Part shown: positions 35,595-43,750 of the stretch, one piece after another
Layout: each line of letters begins with the position of its first letter
How positions within the stretch are numbered: the stretch's first letter is position 1
Source of the DNA: Haemophilus_D parainfluenzae_AD
Lineage (GTDB): Bacteria; Pseudomonadota; Gammaproteobacteria; Enterobacterales; Pasteurellaceae
Direction: 5' to 3' (one strand)
Assembly: GCF_001679325.1 (NCBI RefSeq)
Contig: NZ_LZMX01000001.1
Length of the DNA stretch: 64,000 nt
Notes under the pieces: generated by a model
Databases searched by the model: none
The model's input: the letters and a program-made list of their open reading frames with translations, nothing else
Told to the model about the DNA's origin: nothing
Position numbers and translations under genes: made by a program

Positions 35595-36152
35595 TTAGAA
35601 ATCCATTAATTCTTTTTCTTTATCTGCTAAGATCTCATCCACTTTTTTGATATAGCTATCAGTCACTTTTTGAATGATTTCTTCTGCTTTATGTTGATCG
35701 TTTTCGCTGATTTCTTTGTCTTTTAGTAATGCTTTGATTTTATCATTTGCATCACGACGTACATTACGAATTGCAACTTTACCTTGCTCACCTTCGCTTT
35801 TTACGATTTTGATTAAATCACGACGACGTTCTTCAGTTAATGGAGGAAGAGGCACACGAATTGTTGTACCTGCTGAAGATGGGTTTAAACCTAAATCAGA
35901 AGTTAAAATCGCTTTTTCTACTGCACTGATTAAAGAACGGTCAAATACTGTTACCGCTAAAGTACGCGCATCTTCCGCAACCACGTTAGCTAATTGACGA
36001 AGTGGGGTCGCTGCACCATAGTATTCCACTTGGATTGCGTCTAATAAGCTAGGTTGAGCACGACCTGTACGGATTTTTGCAATATGCCCACGTAAGGCTT
36101 CAAGGCTTTTTTCCATACGAGCTTCAGCATCTTGTTTGATTTCATTAATCAT
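35595..36152 (-). CDS. frr: Ribosome recycling factor Frr
   Basis: Splits post-termination ribosomes together with EF-G. The 185-residue protein matches the family: MEKSLEALRGHIAKIRTGRAQPSLLD near the N terminus, IRVPLPPLTEERRRDL in the middle and a long three-helix bundle. It lies between pyrH and dxr as in E. coli. The 124-base gap to pyrH contains the pyrH terminator, so frr probably has its own promoter. Confidence 0.97.
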   Translation of the reverse strand: MINEIKQDAEARMEKSLEALRGHIAKIRTGRAQPSLLDAIQVEYYGAATPLRQLANVVAEDARTLAVTVFDRSLISAVEKAILTSDLGLNPSSAGTTIRVPLPPLTEERRRDLIKIVKSEGEQGKVAIRNVRRDANDKIKALLKDKEISENDQHKAEEIIQKVTDSYIKKVDEILADKEKELMDF

Positions 36153-36233
36153 TCATCTGTCCTTTTCAATAAATAAAGATAAAACACAGTGATTTTACTG
36201 GATTTTTAGGGAGTTTTGAATAAATTTATTCAT

Positions 36234-36258
36234 AAAAAAGGCGAGATGGTCTCTCGCC
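36234..36258 (-). terminator. Terminator downstream of pyrH
   Basis: GGCGAGA/TCTCGCC stem (36240-36246 with 36252-36258) with a 5-base loop, followed on the minus strand by TTTTTT. It ends about 20 bases after the pyrH stop. Confidence 0.85.
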
Positions 36259-36276
36259 ATTTTATTCTTAAAAAAA

Positions 36277-36990
36277 TTAACTAATCGTTGTGCCTTCTTC
36301 TGTACCGAGTACGACTTTGCGTAACGCACCTGGTTTACACATATTAAATACACGAATTGGCATACCGTGGTCACGCGCAAGTGTGAAGGCAGCTAAATCC
36401 ATTACTTGTAATTCTTTATCAATTACTTCTGCATAAGATAATTTATGGTATAGCTTCGCATTAGGATTTTTTGCCGGGTCGCAATCATACACACCATCAA
36501 CTTTGGTCGCTTTTAACACGATATCTGCTTCAATTTCGATACCACGTAAGCATGCTGCAGAATCTGTTGTAAAGAATGGACTACCTGTACCGGCTGAGAA
36601 AATGACCACACGTTTTTCACGTAACATTTTGATCGCTTCAGACCAGTTATAGGTATCGCAAATCCCATTTAATTGGAAAGCAGACATTAATTTCGCATTC
36701 ACATCTGCACGATGAAGTGCATCACGCATTGCCAAGCCATTCATCACCGTTGCAAGCATCCCCATATGGTCGCCCACTACACGATTCATGCCAGCTTTAG
36801 CTAATTTTGCGCCACGGAATAAGTTACCACCACCGAGCACAACACCAACTTCCACGCCCATTTCAATTAATTCTTTAATCTCTAACGCCATACGATCAAG
36901 AATCGAAGGATCGATACCGAACCCCTCATCCCCTTGTAATGCTTCACCACTTAATTTCAATAAAATACGTTTGTAAATTGGTTGGCTCAT
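36277..36990 (-). CDS. pyrH: Uridylate kinase PyrH
   Basis: Phosphorylates UMP to UDP for pyrimidine nucleotide supply. The 237-residue amino-acid-kinase-fold protein shows RILLKLSGEALQGDEGFGID, the GVVLGGGNLFRG loop and KATKVDGVYDCDPAKNP. It normally follows tsf; here a divergent gene separates the two. Its own terminator follows. Confidence 0.97.
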   Translation of the reverse strand: MSQPIYKRILLKLSGEALQGDEGFGIDPSILDRMALEIKELIEMGVEVGVVLGGGNLFRGAKLAKAGMNRVVGDHMGMLATVMNGLAMRDALHRADVNAKLMSAFQLNGICDTYNWSEAIKMLREKRVVIFSAGTGSPFFTTDSAACLRGIEIEADIVLKATKVDGVYDCDPAKNPNAKLYHKLSYAEVIDKELQVMDLAAFTLARDHGMPIRVFNMCKPGALRKVVLGTEEGTTIS

Positions 36991-37115
36991 TTGTCTTTTC
37001 CTTTGTCGGTTACAAAATTTGGCTTATTCTAGCAAAAGAGCGAAAAAGTTAAAAATGGAAATTGGTCAGAAAAGTGCGATAAAATATCGCTGTTTTGATT
37101 TTATAGGTAAACTTT

Positions 37116-38675
37116 ATGAAGATTTCAAAAACCTCACAAATTTTAACCACACTTTTTTCTTTGTCTTGCGCCATTGCTGCCGGTTATTTGATTTTACGAG
37201 GTTCAGGGATGTTTCCTGAGCCATCTATTAGTCTGATTTTACTCGCGGCTATTTTCATTATTTTATTAAGTAGTAGCCGAAAATCTTTCTATTTTATTTT
37301 ATTACCCTTAGTTTGCTTACACGCAATTTATACGCCGACAGGCTTAAATTTTGGTGCGCCAAGCTACCAATATATTGCATCGGTTCTCGCGACAGATATG
37401 TTAGAGACCAAAGAGTTTCTCATGCAAATCCCTGTGAGCAGCTATTTAGCCGCATTGGCTATTCCAGTTTTAATCTTTTTACATTACAAAAGTGCGGTCA
37501 AATTTGGGGTGAAATTTTATCACAATAAAACATTCATCGCGCTGGCTACCTTATTAATTGGCTACAACTTACCGATTGCTGCTCCATTAAAAGAAACAAT
37601 AGATTCAAGTGTACAGATCGTTAATGAATGGCAAAAATTGAAAAAAATGTCACAGGAAAGTAGCTGGGAACAATCCACATTAGAAAATTCTAAATACCAA
37701 GATTATGTGATTATTTTGGGGGAAAGTGCGAGAAAAGACTACTTACATGCTTATGGATATCCTGTTAATGACACGCCATTTATGTCATCAGCAAACGGTA
37801 CACTGATTGATGGCATGACATCTGCCGGAACCAACACGGTAGCCTCATTGCGCTTAATGTTAACGTTACCTGATAAAGAAAAATGGGAACCAAACTATGA
37901 TTTAAGCTTGGTGGATCTCATTAAGTCTGCAGGTATGAAAACCTACTGGCTTTCTAATCAAGGTTTCTTAGGTGAATATGACACGCCAGTCGCCTCGCTT
38001 GCCTCAAAATCTGATGAAACCATTTTCTTGAAAAAAGGTGGGAGCTTTAATTCTACAAACTACAGCGATTTTGATTTAATTCCTAAATTTGCCCAAGTTT
38101 TAGAAGATCCAACAAAAGGTAAACGCTTTATTGTGCTACACATTTATGGTTCACATCCGCTTGCTTGCGATCGCGTTGAAGATTACCCGAAAATTTTCAA
38201 TGACAATGACATTGAGAAAAAAAACGAATACTTAAATTGCTATATTACATCCATTAAGAAAACCGATGATTTTATTAAGAAAGTGTATGAAACGCTCAAA
38301 GAAAACGAGCAAAAAACACACCGCACTTTCTCAATGATTTATTTCTCCGATCATGGTTTATGTCATCAGGAAGATGATAAACATGGCGTCACCTTGTTTA
38401 ACCAAAACTGTCACAGCCAATTACATCATAATATTCCGCTCTTTAAGATTTCATCTGATGATACGGCACGTAAAGAATACAAAGCCTTTAAATCTGGTTT
38501 GAATTTCTTAGAAGGTATTGCTAATTGGATTGGAATTAAAAATCCGAAGCTCACTTTAGAAGAAAATTTATTCTCTGAGCAATCAGACAAAGATGACTAT
38601 GGTCTGAAAAAACTGATTGAAGAAAAATATCGTAAAGATGCAGATCCTGCTATCGATATTCGTCCAAAGAAATAG
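37116..38675 (+). CDS. Phosphoethanolamine transferase-like membrane sulfatase
   Basis: A 519-residue inner-membrane protein. Hydrophobic segments lie at about residues 8-28, 38-58, 60-78, 105-125 and 138-155, and the rest is a periplasmic alkaline-phosphatase-fold domain. Visible motifs are the metal-binding ILGESARKDYLHAYGYP, the likely nucleophile threonine in SAGTNTVASLRLML, and YFSDHGLC near the C terminus. This is the layout of EptA/EptC/CptA enzymes, which move phosphoethanolamine from phosphatidylethanolamine to lipid A, core sugar or other acceptors. The acceptor cannot be read. It is the only plus-strand gene between pssA-distal nap and the urease region's long minus-strand run and splits tsf from pyrH. 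Uptake sequences at 37490 and 38320. Confidence 0.82.
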   Translation: MKISKTSQILTTLFSLSCAIAAGYLILRGSGMFPEPSISLILLAAIFIILLSSSRKSFYFILLPLVCLHAIYTPTGLNFGAPSYQYIASVLATDMLETKEFLMQIPVSSYLAALAIPVLIFLHYKSAVKFGVKFYHNKTFIALATLLIGYNLPIAAPLKETIDSSVQIVNEWQKLKKMSQESSWEQSTLENSKYQDYVIILGESARKDYLHAYGYPVNDTPFMSSANGTLIDGMTSAGTNTVASLRLMLTLPDKEKWEPNYDLSLVDLIKSAGMKTYWLSNQGFLGEYDTPVASLASKSDETIFLKKGGSFNSTNYSDFDLIPKFAQVLEDPTKGKRFIVLHIYGSHPLACDRVEDYPKIFNDNDIEKKNEYLNCYITSIKKTDDFIKKVYETLKENEQKTHRTFSMIYFSDHGLCHQEDDKHGVTLFNQNCHSQLHHNIPLFKISSDDTARKEYKAFKSGLNFLEGIANWIGIKNPKLTLEENLFSEQSDKDDYGLKKLIEEKYRKDADPAIDIRPKK

Positions 38676-38698
38676 AAAATCTCAAATTTCAGACAACA

Positions 38699-38730
38699 AA
38701 AAAGCCGATATTCAATATCGGCTTTTTTTA
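38699..38730. terminator. Bidirectional terminator between the transferase gene and tsf
   Basis: A 19-base palindrome GCCGATATT-C-AATATCGGC (38704-38722) flanked by an A-run and a T-run. It can terminate both converging genes. Confidence 0.92.
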
Positions 38731-38747
38731 TATCTCAATGGAGAAAA

Positions 38748-39599
38748 TTAAGCGTTACCGCCAGTGATTTTTGCAACTTCAGCTGCGAAATCTTCTTCTT
38801 TTTTCTCGATACCTTCACCCACTTCTAAACGGATGAAGTTAGATACTGAAGTGTTTACTGATTTTAAGAAGTCACCTACAGATACAGAAGGATCCATGAC
38901 GAATGGTTGACCTGTTAATGAAACTTCACCAGTGAATTTCTTCATACGGCCTTCAACCATTTTCTCTGCGATTTCTTTTGGTTTACCAGAGTTAACTGCG
39001 ATATCAATTTGAATTTGACGCTCGTGTTCAACAACATCTGCAGATACATCTTCTGGGTTCACGAATTCTGGTTTAGATGCCGCTACGTGCATTGCCACTT
39101 TTTTAAGTTCATCTTCTGAACCTTCACCTGCAACTAATACACCGATTTTTGCACCGTGTAAGTATTGAGCAATAACTTGACCTTCTAAGTAAGCAACACG
39201 ACGGATGTTCATGTTCTCACCGATTTTAGCCACTAATGCCGCACGTTTTTCTTCAAATTGTGCTTGTAATGCTTCGATAGTGGTGCCTTTGTGTGCTGCT
39301 GCGAAATCAGCTACTTCGTTTGCTAAGCCTAAGAAGCCAGCGTCTTTTGCTACGAAGTCAGTTTCACAGTTCATTTCAACTAATACACCGAAACCATTTT
39401 GTACACGAGCAAGGATAACACCTTCAGCTGCAACACGGCCTGCTTTTTTAGCGGCTTTAGCTTGACCAGATTTACGCATGTTGTCGATTGCTAACTCGAT
39501 ATCACCGTTTGCTTCAACTAATGCTTTTTTACATTCCATCATACCGGCACCGGTACGTTCACGAAGTTCTTTTACTAATGATGCTGTGATTTCAGCCAT
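38748..39599 (-). CDS. tsf: Elongation factor Ts
   Basis: Nucleotide exchange factor that recharges EF-Tu with GTP. The 283-residue protein starts MAEITASLVKELRERTGAGMM and contains the KALVEANGDIELAID and NCETDFVAKD signatures. It is the second gene of rpsB-tsf; a hairpin with T-run separates the two, so part of the transcription may end before tsf. Confidence 0.98.
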   Translation of the reverse strand: MAEITASLVKELRERTGAGMMECKKALVEANGDIELAIDNMRKSGQAKAAKKAGRVAAEGVILARVQNGFGVLVEMNCETDFVAKDAGFLGLANEVADFAAAHKGTTIEALQAQFEEKRAALVAKIGENMNIRRVAYLEGQVIAQYLHGAKIGVLVAGEGSEDELKKVAMHVAASKPEFVNPEDVSADVVEHERQIQIDIAVNSGKPKEIAEKMVEGRMKKFTGEVSLTGQPFVMDPSVSVGDFLKSVNTSVSNFIRLEVGEGIEKKEEDFAAEVAKITGGNA

Positions 39600-39649
39600 T
39601 TTAAAAATCCTCTGTCGAAAGTACGATTCATTTTGACCGCACTTTTAGA

Positions 39650-39682
39650 TAAAAATATAGGGGCTAAATTTTAGCCCCTATG
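39650..39682 (-). terminator. Attenuator-like terminator between rpsB and tsf
   Basis: ATAGGGGCTAAA (39657-39668) pairs with TTTAGCCCCTAT (39670-39681). On the minus strand it is followed by ATTTTTATCT. In E. coli a partial terminator between rpsB and tsf is known; this looks like the equivalent. An uptake sequence lies next to it (39636-39644). Confidence 0.78.
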
Positions 39683-39732
39683 CCAATTAATCGTTTGATT
39701 ATTAAGGGCTTCGCCTTATTGCAAAACTTAAA

Positions 39733-40455
39733 TTATTCTGCGTCAGCTGCTAATTCTTCAGCAACTTGAGCTTCGTTACCACGACCTTCTTTAACCGCTG
39801 CTGCAGCTGCAGAAACGTAAAGTTGGATAGCACGAGTCGCATCATCGTTACCAGGGATAACGAAATCTACGCCAGCTGGAGTTGAGTTAGTATCAACGAT
39901 AGCAAATACAGGAATACCTAGGTTGTTTGCTTCTTTAACCGCGATATGTTCGTGGTCTGCACCGATAACGAATAACGCATCTGGTAAGCCGCCCATATCT
40001 TTGATACCGCCAAGGCTTAATTCAAGTTTTTCCATCTCACGGGTACGCATTAACGCTTCTTTTTTGGTTAATTTGTCAAAAGTACCGTCTTGAGATTGAG
40101 TTTCTAAATCTTTTAAACGTTTAATTGATTGACGAACGGTTTTCCAGTTAGTCAACATACCACCTAACCAACGGTGGTTTACATAATATTGTTGACAGTC
40201 TAATGCTGCAGCTTGTACTGCTTCTTGAGCCGCGCGTTTAGTACCAACGAATAATACTTTACCGTTGTTGCTAGCAATACGGGTTAATTCCGCTAAAGCT
40301 TCGTTGAATAAAGGTAAAGTTTTTTCTAAGTTGATGATATGAACACCGTTACGAGCACCAAAAATGAAAGGTTTCATTTGTGGATTCCAGTAACGAGTTT
40401 GGTGTCCGAAGTGTACGCCCGCGTTGATCATGTCGCGCATTGAAACTTGTGCCAT
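39733..40455 (-). CDS. rpsB: 30S ribosomal protein S2
   Basis: A 240-residue ribosomal protein. Start is the ATG at 40455 (MAQVSMRDMINAGVHFGHQTRYWNP), with AAAAGGAAAA upstream; the frame extends 11 codons further but that part is leader RNA. Family stretches HIINLEKTLPLF, RWLGGMLTNWKTV and VDTNSTP are present. It heads the rpsB-tsf unit and carries a structured leader where S2 may act as autogenous repressor. Confidence 0.98.
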   Translation of the reverse strand: MAQVSMRDMINAGVHFGHQTRYWNPQMKPFIFGARNGVHIINLEKTLPLFNEALAELTRIASNNGKVLFVGTKRAAQEAVQAAALDCQQYYVNHRWLGGMLTNWKTVRQSIKRLKDLETQSQDGTFDKLTKKEALMRTREMEKLELSLGGIKDMGGLPDALFVIGADHEHIAVKEANNLGIPVFAIVDTNSTPAGVDFVIPGNDDATRAIQLYVSAAAAAVKEGRGNEAQVAEELAADAE

Positions 40456-40486
40456 AATATTTTCCTTTTGTTGGGGTTGAGCCTCC

Positions 40487-40538
40487 ACATATCAGCTAAT
40501 CGACCGTTTGGCACCCCGATTAAGCCTTAATGATATGT
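40487..40538 (-). ncRNA. Structured leader of rpsB (probable S2-responsive element)
   Basis: The 5' untranslated region of rpsB holds two nested inverted repeats: an outer ACATATCA/TGATATGT (40487-40494 with 40531-40538) and an inner TAATCG/CGATTA (40497-40502 with 40517-40522). This gives an internal stem-loop capped by a G+C-rich loop. In E. coli and relatives S2 represses rpsB-tsf through a conserved leader structure. Position and nested form fit, but I have not compared the sequence with known examples. Confidence 0.65.
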
Positions 40539-40624
40539 GTGTGTTGTTAATAATTAAAAACGCTGCTTTTGAAACCCAAAAACAGCGGTGCGATTTATAC
40601 CATAAAGTGCGGTCAAAAACCAGT

Positions 40625-41398
40625 TTATTTTGTCAAATTTATTACTTTTCTTGCTTTAATAAACAATAAAGGGGGACGATGCCGCAAATCTTTAAATTCA
40701 TCATGCCATTGTGGCTGCTCGGCTAACATGGGTTCAGCCATTTGTTCAATTTGAAAACCCGCAGCAATCAAATCATTAATAATCGTTGCCGTCGTGCGGT
40801 GATAGGTTTTAAAAGGTTGTTGAAACCAATTTCGCTCTCTCAATCCTTCATCACGGTAATGATTTAAACGATAAGCGACTTGCTGCTTTTTCTCATTTTT
40901 TTCCCAGCGTTCCCCTTCTTTATGGCAAGTTGTAATCGGATGCTCTTGGGAAAAAACTAATGTACCATTAGGCTTAAGTTTATTGGCAATTGAAGATAAT
41001 AAAGCCGGAAAATCTTCAATATAATGAAAAGCAAAAGAGCTGGTAATGACATCAAAATCACTTTCTGTTAATTCTGACAATTTTTCCATCGGTAACTGAT
41101 ATAACGAAAAACGCCCTGAAAATTGACCGCACTTTTGCAGATCTTTTTCGGCTTGCTCTAGCATTTTAGCGGAAAGATCGGTTCCCACGACGCTCGCCGC
41201 ATCGCGTTCTAAATAGAGCTGCAAATGTCCACCCGTTCCACAACCTAGATCGAGCAATTTTTTCCCTTGTAAATCAGGTAATAGGGAAAGCATCGTTGGC
41301 TTTTCTACGATTTCATTGAGACTGATAGGGTTAGATCGAAGTTTTTGATAAAGCGTAAAGAAGTTCTCTTTATCGTAAACACTCGTTTTGTTATTCAT
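40625..41398 (-). CDS. Class I SAM-dependent methyltransferase
   Basis: A 257-residue cytosolic protein with the S-adenosylmethionine-binding motif KLLDLGCGTGGHLQLYLE (motif I), then VVGTDLSAKMLEQAE and the post-motif SFAFHYIEDFPALLSSIANKLKPNG. This is the UbiE/Methyltransf_11 type. The substrate is not evident: it lacks the features that would make it UbiG, UbiE or BioC. A similar gene sits beside rpsB in H. influenzae, so the linkage is conserved within the genus. Uptake sequences at 40605 (just after the stop) and 41126. Confidence 0.85.
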   Translation of the reverse strand: MNNKTSVYDKENFFTLYQKLRSNPISLNEIVEKPTMLSLLPDLQGKKLLDLGCGTGGHLQLYLERDAASVVGTDLSAKMLEQAEKDLQKCGQFSGRFSLYQLPMEKLSELTESDFDVITSSFAFHYIEDFPALLSSIANKLKPNGTLVFSQEHPITTCHKEGERWEKNEKKQQVAYRLNHYRDEGLRERNWFQQPFKTYHRTTATIINDLIAAGFQIEQMAEPMLAEQPQWHDEFKDLRHRPPLLFIKARKVINLTK

Positions 41399-41420
41399 TT
41401 CGTTTCCTATGTAAAATTAA

Positions 41421-41442
41421 AAAGGGCGTATTCGATACGCCC
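41421..41442 (-). terminator. Terminator between tyrP and the methyltransferase gene
   Basis: GGGCGTAT/ATACGCCC (8 bp) with a 3-base loop, followed on the minus strand by TTTTTAATTTT. It lies about 20 bases beyond the permease stop. Confidence 0.82.
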
Positions 41443-41463
41443 CTGCTATATTAACGTGAAAAC

Positions 41464-42720
41464 TTATCCTGCGAAACTTGCAAACCATCCTAAGTTTGCG
41501 CCTACTTGTGCCACAATATTTAACACACCGAATAAGATCACAAAGCCAATCATAAAATTACCACCATAGACTTTATAAGTCGCATTTGGGAATTTTTGAC
41601 GACTTGCTCTAGCAAGCAGTGCTGGCACAATTGCTGCCCAAATGGTTGCGGCTAATCCGGCATAACCAATGGCAATCACGAAGCCATAAGGGAATTGTAA
41701 ACTTAATAATAGAGGCGGTAAGAATGTCACTAATGTGGTTTTGGTTCTGCCTAATAAGCTATCATCAAATTTGAATAAATCAGCAATATAATCAAATAAA
41801 CCTAACGTTACCCCTAAGAATGAAGTCGCAATAGCCATATAAGCAAAGAAATTCAATACAACTGCAATATATTCCACTTCAATATATTTGTGTAACGCTT
41901 CTAATAATGCTGATACATCACCACCTTTTGCAATCACCGGAGCAAATTCAGTACGTGGTAAATTACCTTGCACCGCAAGCTGCCATAAGATGTAAATCAC
42001 TAAGGCTAAACCCGTACCAATAAAGATCGATTTCATCACGCGACGACCATCACGATCGTAATATTTGACGAGACTCGGTACATTTCCGTGGAAACCAAAA
42101 GACACTAAGCAAACTGGAAGTGCGGTCAATAAATAAGGCAAATAGCTTTGTTCACCTTCCGCAATGGTATTGAATAACACCTCTGTTTTTACAGAGCTCA
42201 ATAAACCGGCTGTAGAAAGGAAGAAAGCCACCACCATTCCAACGATCAAAATGGTTGTGAAACGATCCACTGCTTTAGTAGAAAGCCAGACAAAAGCTGC
42301 AAGAATAAAACAGAAAATCAAAGATCCCGAAGTACGTCCAATATCGACCGCACTTTCAGCGGAACCAAAGGCTTGATTGAGCAAGTTTTGTGTAATACCG
42401 CCGCCAGAGGTGATATAGGCATAGGTTAAAATATACAACACAAAAGCAACGGAAAGACCATTGATAATATTCCAACCTTTTCCTAACAAATCTTTCACGA
42501 TGGTGTCAAAGCTTGAGCCGGTAGGATAATGTAGGTTGGCTTCTAAGATCATCAAACCTGATGTGGTCATACAAAACCAGGTGTAAATTAAAGCCAGAAT
42601 AGAGCCAATAAACCATACTCCCGCCGTCGAGGTTGGGTTAGCAAGCATACCAGCACCAATTGCGGTACCCGCAATAATCATGGCACCGCCTAATAAAGAA
42701 GGAGATTTTTTTATTGTCAT
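41464..42720 (-). CDS. tyrP: Aromatic amino acid permease (TyrP/Mtr family)
   Basis: A 418-residue inner-membrane transporter with about eleven hydrophobic segments. It belongs to the hydroxy/aromatic amino acid permease family: the start SLLGGAMIIAGTAIGAGMLANPTSTAG is the family signature, and SFGFHGNVPSLVKYY is also conserved. Members import tyrosine or tryptophan with protons; length and the N terminus look most like TyrP, but Mtr cannot be ruled out. It has its own terminator and three uptake-sequence neighbours (42118 and 42347 inside the gene). Confidence 0.87.
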   Translation of the reverse strand: MTIKKSPSLLGGAMIIAGTAIGAGMLANPTSTAGVWFIGSILALIYTWFCMTTSGLMILEANLHYPTGSSFDTIVKDLLGKGWNIINGLSVAFVLYILTYAYITSGGGITQNLLNQAFGSAESAVDIGRTSGSLIFCFILAAFVWLSTKAVDRFTTILIVGMVVAFFLSTAGLLSSVKTEVLFNTIAEGEQSYLPYLLTALPVCLVSFGFHGNVPSLVKYYDRDGRRVMKSIFIGTGLALVIYILWQLAVQGNLPRTEFAPVIAKGGDVSALLEALHKYIEVEYIAVVLNFFAYMAIATSFLGVTLGLFDYIADLFKFDDSLLGRTKTTLVTFLPPLLLSLQFPYGFVIAIGYAGLAATIWAAIVPALLARASRQKFPNATYKVYGGNFMIGFVILFGVLNIVAQVGANLGWFASFAG

Positions 42721-42841
42721 CGTTAAGTCCTAAAATAAAATTTTGCACTATTATAGTAGTACAAATTTAAAAGACAATCTTTTTGTATCGACAAAATGCA
42801 ATAAATTCATATAATCAGCCATCTCAACAAAAGGATAATTT

Positions 42842-43621
42842 ATGAAAAAACAACTCAAAAGTTTTGCTTTTGCTGTATTAGCAGGGGCGGTTATCACGTC
42901 TTGTGCGGATTCTGCCTCAATCAATCAAGAAGCAGCAAGCAGCTACACACAAGAAATGGGGAAAATTCGCTCACAAGGTGCGATTGATACCACATCAAAT
43001 ACCGCAAGACGTATTCATCATGTGTTCAATAAAATGGTGCCTTATGCTAACCAAGCGAATGAAACAGGCTTAGAGTTTAATTGGCAAATTAATGTCATTA
43101 AGTCCAAAGAACTTAATGCTTGGGCTATGCCGGGCGGGAAAATGGCTTTCTACACAGGATTAGTGGATACTTTACAACTAAACGATAATGAAATCGCTGT
43201 TGTCATGGGGCATGAAATGGCACATGCCTTAAAAGAACACGGTAAAGCCAAAGCCAACTTCGGCACCATGAGTGCGATTGCTGGCGCTATTGGTGGAACA
43301 GCTCTGTCTGTTGTCGTTGGAGCCGACGTGACTGACTTAGTCACACTTACTAAAGACTTTGCTTTAGATAAGCCTTACTCTCGTAGCGCTGAAACTGAAG
43401 CCGATGAAGTGGGTCTCATGTTAATGGCGCGCTCAGGTTACAATCCTGAAGTTGCACCAGGTTTATGGCAAAAAATGGCAAAAGCCTCGGGTGGTTCTAA
43501 AGGTGCACTTGATGTGTTAGCTTCTACTCACCCGAGTGATGAGTCCCGTCAAGAAAACTTACAACGCTTATTACCTGAAGCGATGGAACTTTATAAAGCG
43601 GCAAAAAATAAAAATGGTTAA
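42842..43621 (+). CDS. M48-family metalloprotease, outer-membrane lipoprotein (LoiP/YcaL-like)
   Basis: A 259-residue protein with a lipoprotein signal peptide: lipobox VITSC with Cys21 as the lipidation site. The zinc protease motif HEMAH is at residues 124-128, followed by the third ligand glutamate in SAETEADEVGL, a pattern of the M48 family. Close families are E. coli LoiP (YggG) and YcaL, which degrade misassembled outer-membrane proteins from the periplasmic face. Which of the two it matches cannot be decided by eye. It stands alone, followed by a strong terminator. Confidence 0.88.
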   Translation: MKKQLKSFAFAVLAGAVITSCADSASINQEAASSYTQEMGKIRSQGAIDTTSNTARRIHHVFNKMVPYANQANETGLEFNWQINVIKSKELNAWAMPGGKMAFYTGLVDTLQLNDNEIAVVMGHEMAHALKEHGKAKANFGTMSAIAGAIGGTALSVVVGADVTDLVTLTKDFALDKPYSRSAETEADEVGLMLMARSGYNPEVAPGLWQKMAKASGGSKGALDVLASTHPSDESRQENLQRLLPEAMELYKAAKNKNG

Positions 43622-43660
43622 ATAAAAACGGTTAAAAATTTGACCGCACTTTCATAAATA

Positions 43661-43687
43661 AAAAGCGAACATCATGTTCGCTTTTTT
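43661..43687 (+). terminator. Terminator of the M48 protease gene
   Basis: AAAAGCGAACAT-C-ATGTTCGCTTTTTT forms a strong stem with a T-run on the plus strand. Confidence 0.9.
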
Positions 43688-43700
43688 AATCTCTAAAAGA

Positions 43701-43738
43701 AAACCGCACTTGAAAAATCAAAGTGCGGTTTGTTTTTA
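43701..43738. terminator. Uptake-sequence terminator between the M48 gene and acrB
   Basis: AAACCGCACTT (43701-43711) pairs with AAGTGCGGTTT (43721-43731) across a 9-base loop; both arms are exact uptake sequences. T-rich sequence follows on both strands, and the hairpin lies between converging genes just after acrB. A third uptake sequence is 52 bases away (43643-43651). Confidence 0.88.
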
Positions 43739-43750
43739 TAGTATTTTCAA

